Assembly: GCA_934234275.1 (NCBI GenBank)
Contig: CAKQHU010000012.1
Location: forward strand, 1-16,431
Length of the DNA: 16,431 nt
Direction: 5' to 3'
DNA from: an uncultured Phascolarctobacterium sp.
GTDB taxonomy: Bacteria; Bacillota; Negativicutes; Acidaminococcales; Acidaminococcaceae
This document shows, one piece after another, positions 13,665 to 16,431 of this stretch; the first letter of the stretch is position 1, and every line of letters begins with the position of its first letter. Below the pieces are notes generated by a model, which was not told the origin of the DNA, made no database searches, and was given only the letters and a program-made list of their open reading frames with translations. The position numbers were made by a program, and so were the translations under genes.

Positions 13665-14267
13665 TTAATTAACAGTGATATAGTATTCAAATTTTCGTTT
13701 CAGCATCTCCCGCTCTTCGACGGCAGAGTTATCCGAAGCAGGAACAGATTCAGAGCTGTCCAGTACCTCAACCTCATCGCCAGAAGCTCGGCGCTCTTTT
13801 AAAGTCGCCTGCTCCCCACGCATCTCGATGCTGGTAGCGATATACGCAGGAGTTACATCCAAAATAGACACTTCAACAAGGTCTAAATCAGTAACTGTGC
13901 GGCGGCGCATGCCATCAGCACGATTATCCCACTTTTCGGCATTCTCGTAGAAGCCAAAGCTCCAGCCGGTCAGCTTATTTTCTTTGGCACGCTGGATAAC
14001 TTCAGCGTCCTTGATTACAGCTTTGGCATAAAGCCCTATATTGTCTTCAGCGAGCTCAAAAGTATTGTCTGCAGTGTCAACATCACGCATATGGTTAAAC
14101 ATAAGGCCTACGCTGTCGACTTTGGACAAGGCGCGTGCAAACGTACCAGGTTCAATAACCTCAACGAATTCACCGCTGATATCCTGTAGCACTCTGCTTT
14201 CTCTGCCTACCACGTTTACATAACCGGTGATTAGCGCGGTACCGTCTTTCCTAATCTCGACTTTCAC
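13665..14267 (-). CDS. Prohead protease (HK97 gp4-like, S78 family)
   Basis: The protein has 200 residues. It shows ALITGYVNVVGRESRVL at the N-terminus, VEVIEPGTFARAL at 35-47, the catalytic His in MFNHMRD (His59), the catalytic Ser in GWSFGF (Ser103), and DLVEVSILDVTPAYIAT near 129-145. These match the Herpesvirus-type fold S78 prohead proteases, which cut the capsid delta domain during maturation. The residues after His (MRDVDT) differ from the common NHD pattern. The ~50 residue acidic and basic C-terminal tail may itself be removed. The GTG start at 14267 overlaps the portal stop as GTGA, with AGGAGGGG upstream. Confidence 0.92.
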   Translation of the reverse strand: MKVEIRKDGTALITGYVNVVGRESRVLQDISGEFVEVIEPGTFARALSKVDSVGLMFNHMRDVDTADNTFELAEDNIGLYAKAVIKDAEVIQRAKENKLTGWSFGFYENAEKWDNRADGMRRRTVTDLDLVEVSILDVTPAYIATSIEMRGEQATLKERRASGDEVEVLDSSESVPASDNSAVEEREMLKRKFEYYITVN

Positions 14268-15487
14268 TCATTCCCCTCCTTTCCGGCTTTGGCTACATTG
14301 CCTGTGCCATTAGTATTCGGTACGAAAATTTCCTTTGTTTTCGGATTGTAGAAGACATCTGCCAATGAGAGCTTCATGAACTCGAAGCCAATCGGCGCCA
14401 TCTTCTCAATTTTTCGTACCTCATCAACCTGCAGCCAACCAGATTTTATACCGGTGTCATATGCTGCATATCTATCCTTAACATTCCCCTTCAGGATTTC
14501 GCTGGTATCCAGGGCGAAAAAGTAAGCTCCTTTTTCTTTTTCCAGAAGGAGGAATTTATTAAGGGCAGTATTCAAAGCCTCTACTACAGGTAGCACCGCT
14601 GTTTTGATGCTGTTGAGATAAATCTCATCCATGTTAGTAGAGCTTGCATTAAACAGAGCGCTGTTGATACCGAAAAGATTGTAAACGAGCTCATTATTAG
14701 TCTTTTTCAAGTCATTGAGCTGCGTTTCCGTCGCTGTACTCTGCGTAGGTTCAAAACTGATACCTTCGTTCAAGACCAGAACATCATTATTTTCAGAATC
14801 AGTAGATGTCAGTTTTCGCCATGCAGCTTTCAGATCATCCAGCATTTGCTTTTCAAGTCGACGGGCCGATTTCAGAAAACCGCGCTTTGTGCCGCTGGCG
14901 ACAGCAGTATTCTCATATTTCAACGCATTGTACATAGTTGAGAATAGCAGCGAATGAGAATCAAGCACGCCAACACCATGGATGCCATCAATAGTATCCT
15001 TGGTGATTCTGAGAACATCAAAGTCCCTGACTTTTTTGCCATTAAGGTATACATCAACGCTTTTTTTGATTTTGTCAGCGCCATCAACCAGGTTAACGTA
15101 CTGTCCTTCGACGTAGTAAAGTCCTGTAATGCGATTACCGCTCTTGTCGATGTACGCATATCCAGCGCCCTCCAACAGCATATCTGTGACTAACGCTTTT
15201 CGGAATTGCTCTGCGTCCATCAAATCACCTGTATCATCGTTGAGCAGCTTTAATCGATAATCGTCGGATACTTCTTCAACTCTGTCAGCCTCGTGCTTAT
15301 ACAAGCGGACCGGTAAGCTGGCAACGGTACCCGCGATAAAGTTTATTGCTGTACCGACTGCAGGGATGTTAAGAGCCTGCGCCCTGCTTATCCTGCTGGA
15401 TATGATAGGCTGCCCTGACAAAATACTGGCTACCTCAGCTTCGGTATATCTTTTTTCCCTGAAGCGGCTGAAAAGATTTTCAAACAT
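14264..15487 (-). CDS. Portal protein (HK97 family)
   Basis: The protein has 407 residues starting MFENLFSRFREKRYTEAEVA. I chose the ATG at 15487 because a perfect AGGAGG lies 8 nt upstream; an earlier in-frame start at 15523 would overlap the terminase end. The body contains AQALNIPAVGTAINFIAGTV, ASLPVRLYKHE, FRKALVTDMLLEGAGYAYID, then the long GILDVLRITKD-type and FLLLEKEKGAYFFALDTSEI regions, all typical of HK97-type portals. The protein forms the dodecameric ring at the packaging vertex. It lies between the large terminase and the protease, the standard order. Confidence 0.95.
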   Translation of the reverse strand: MFENLFSRFREKRYTEAEVASILSGQPIISSRISRAQALNIPAVGTAINFIAGTVASLPVRLYKHEADRVEEVSDDYRLKLLNDDTGDLMDAEQFRKALVTDMLLEGAGYAYIDKSGNRITGLYYVEGQYVNLVDGADKIKKSVDVYLNGKKVRDFDVLRITKDTIDGIHGVGVLDSHSLLFSTMYNALKYENTAVASGTKRGFLKSARRLEKQMLDDLKAAWRKLTSTDSENNDVLVLNEGISFEPTQSTATETQLNDLKKTNNELVYNLFGINSALFNASSTNMDEIYLNSIKTAVLPVVEALNTALNKFLLLEKEKGAYFFALDTSEILKGNVKDRYAAYDTGIKSGWLQVDEVRKIEKMAPIGFEFMKLSLADVFYNPKTKEIFVPNTNGTGNVAKAGKEGNE

Positions 15488-15504
15488 CCTTTTTACCTCC
15501 TTTC

Positions 15505-16431
15505 CTAGATTTGCACTGCCCAATCAAGGGTATTTTTAAGTATTACATCCTGCTGAAGCAGATACAGAGCATTGATAATAGCTACCACCTCGTCGACCTT
15601 GCCATTAGATTTCTTCTTGTTGACGTAACGATTAAGGTTAGTATCATAGGTGCATCGGGCATTATTGAAATTTATTTCCAACAGCTTATTGCTTTCATAG
15701 CGCATTTTTCCGTTTTCAATCAGCTCTGACAGCCATTTCGTCGGAGCATGCAGCAATGAGCTGTGCTGACGGATTTCTATGCAGACAAGGCCCGCATCAT
15801 CCCATTTCTGAGCAGAAGAAATTGCATTATACCGGTCATAACCGATACTGCAGATTTTGCACCCCAGCTTTTCTTCAAGCTGTAGCACAAAACTTTCAAT
15901 TACAGCATAATCTACAGTGCGATCACCGCAGGCAACGCACTTCATAGCTTCGATAAACTCATAATAATTGATTTTTTCGAGCTTATTTTTCTCGTCAATT
16001 TTTCCTTCCGGAATAAAAGCAAGCGCATCAATCAGCACCATGTCAGTATTTTCGTCATAAGCTACTATGCCTACAGCACAGTTATCGTTAGACATTGACA
16101 AGTCAACGCCTAAATATACTTCCCTGCCGTTCCAGTCTATAGGCTCAGCAGACCGGCAAGCCTGCAGGTCCTCCATGGATACATAAGATTCAGAGCCTTG
16201 ACCTGAATAGGAAATATTACAGTGTTTTGTCACGAAGTTTTCGCGCTTTGACGGAACTTCAATAGCCTGTATACGCTTTTTCTTAAGGTCAGCCATTATC
16301 TCAGGCACTTCAAGAGCAAGAGGATTGGCCTGCTCCAGCACTCCGTCATCAGTTGTCCAATCTGTTTTATTGTCAGGCTCATAGAGCAGGCTAAAAATAG
16401 CATCGTCTTCCACCTGGCCATCAAGAACCTT
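15505..16431 (-). CDS. terL: Terminase large subunit, C-terminal part (cut by window edge)
   Basis: The frame is open to the right edge, so only the last 308 residues are seen; the N-terminal ATPase domain with its Walker motifs lies outside. The visible part carries the RNase H-like nuclease domain: the first acidic site in YLGVDLSMSNDNCAVGI, a second at YAVIESFVL, and a third at GKVDEVVAIINALYLL near the end. Upstream is a linker (VPEIMADLKKKRIQAIEVPS). The overall pattern is of the HK97 gp2-like large terminase. The enzyme translocates DNA into the prohead and cuts it. The stop is 17 nt before the portal start. Confidence 0.93.
   Translation of the reverse strand, partial: KVLDGQVEDDAIFSLLYEPDNKTDWTTDDGVLEQANPLALEVPEIMADLKKKRIQAIEVPSKRENFVTKHCNISYSGQGSESYVSMEDLQACRSAEPIDWNGREVYLGVDLSMSNDNCAVGIVAYDENTDMVLIDALAFIPEGKIDEKNKLEKINYYEFIEAMKCVACGDRTVDYAVIESFVLQLEEKLGCKICSIGYDRYNAISSAQKWDDAGLVCIEIRQHSSLLHAPTKWLSELIENGKMRYESNKLLEINFNNARCTYDTNLNRYVNKKKSNGKVDEVVAIINALYLLQQDVILKNTLDWAVQI

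Noticed and set aside
15488..15523. Portal start 12 codons further upstream
   Set aside because: It would overlap the terminase end, and the ATG at 15487 has a perfect AGGAGG at the right distance and gives the usual portal N-terminus.

Overview
The window is a compact block of late structural genes from a tailed phage or prophage. Every gene I can support lies on the minus strand, so transcription runs from high to low coordinates. The order is: large terminase (cut by the right edge), portal, prohead protease, HK97-fold major capsid, a small unknown protein, head-tail connector, head closure protein, gp10-like protein, tail terminator, contractile tail sheath, tail tube, tail assembly chaperone with a -1 frameshift extension, tape measure, four tail-hub/baseplate proteins, baseplate J-like protein, YmfQ/DUF2313-like protein, a tail fibre, a DUF4376-like accessory protein, and a long collagen-like fibre (cut by the left edge). 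No integrase, lysis cassette, small terminase, tRNA, rRNA, CRISPR array or insertion sequence is visible. No gap between genes exceeds about 60 bases once the frameshift extension is counted.

Host: the codon use, moderate GC, strong AGGAGG-type ribosome binding sites and the tail proteins (DUF2577, DUF2634, XkdM/XkdN/XkdQ-like) point to a Bacillota phage. The fibre types suggest a gut host, possibly a Negativicutes member, but the sequence alone does not settle this.

Head module (about 16431 to 10777): terminase, portal, protease and capsid are of the HK97 type. The protease would mature the capsid by removing its coiled-coil N-terminal delta domain. The connector, closure, gp10-like and terminator proteins would then join head to tail. 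Tail module (10764 to 2834): sheath, tube, chaperone, tape measure and baseplate genes follow the order of the Bacillus PBSX xkdK-xkdU cluster, so the particle should be a myovirus with a contractile tail. Host recognition module (2823 to 1): two different fibre genes separated by a DUF4376-like gene. The collagen-like fibre is built from Gly-X-Y blocks interrupted by repeated folded modules.

The best regulatory features flank the tail chaperone gene. A strong intrinsic terminator sits between the tail tube gene and the chaperone gene. At the end of the chaperone gene a textbook slippery heptamer (A AAA AAC) is followed at once by the stop codon and, after 5 nt, by a 7-bp hairpin. Slipping by -1 there opens a 55-codon extension that ends inside the tape measure start. 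A 14-nt sequence containing half of each hairpin is repeated exactly at both places. I found no new enzymatic or defence system. The unusual content is the recoding and terminator architecture and the repeat-rich fibre.
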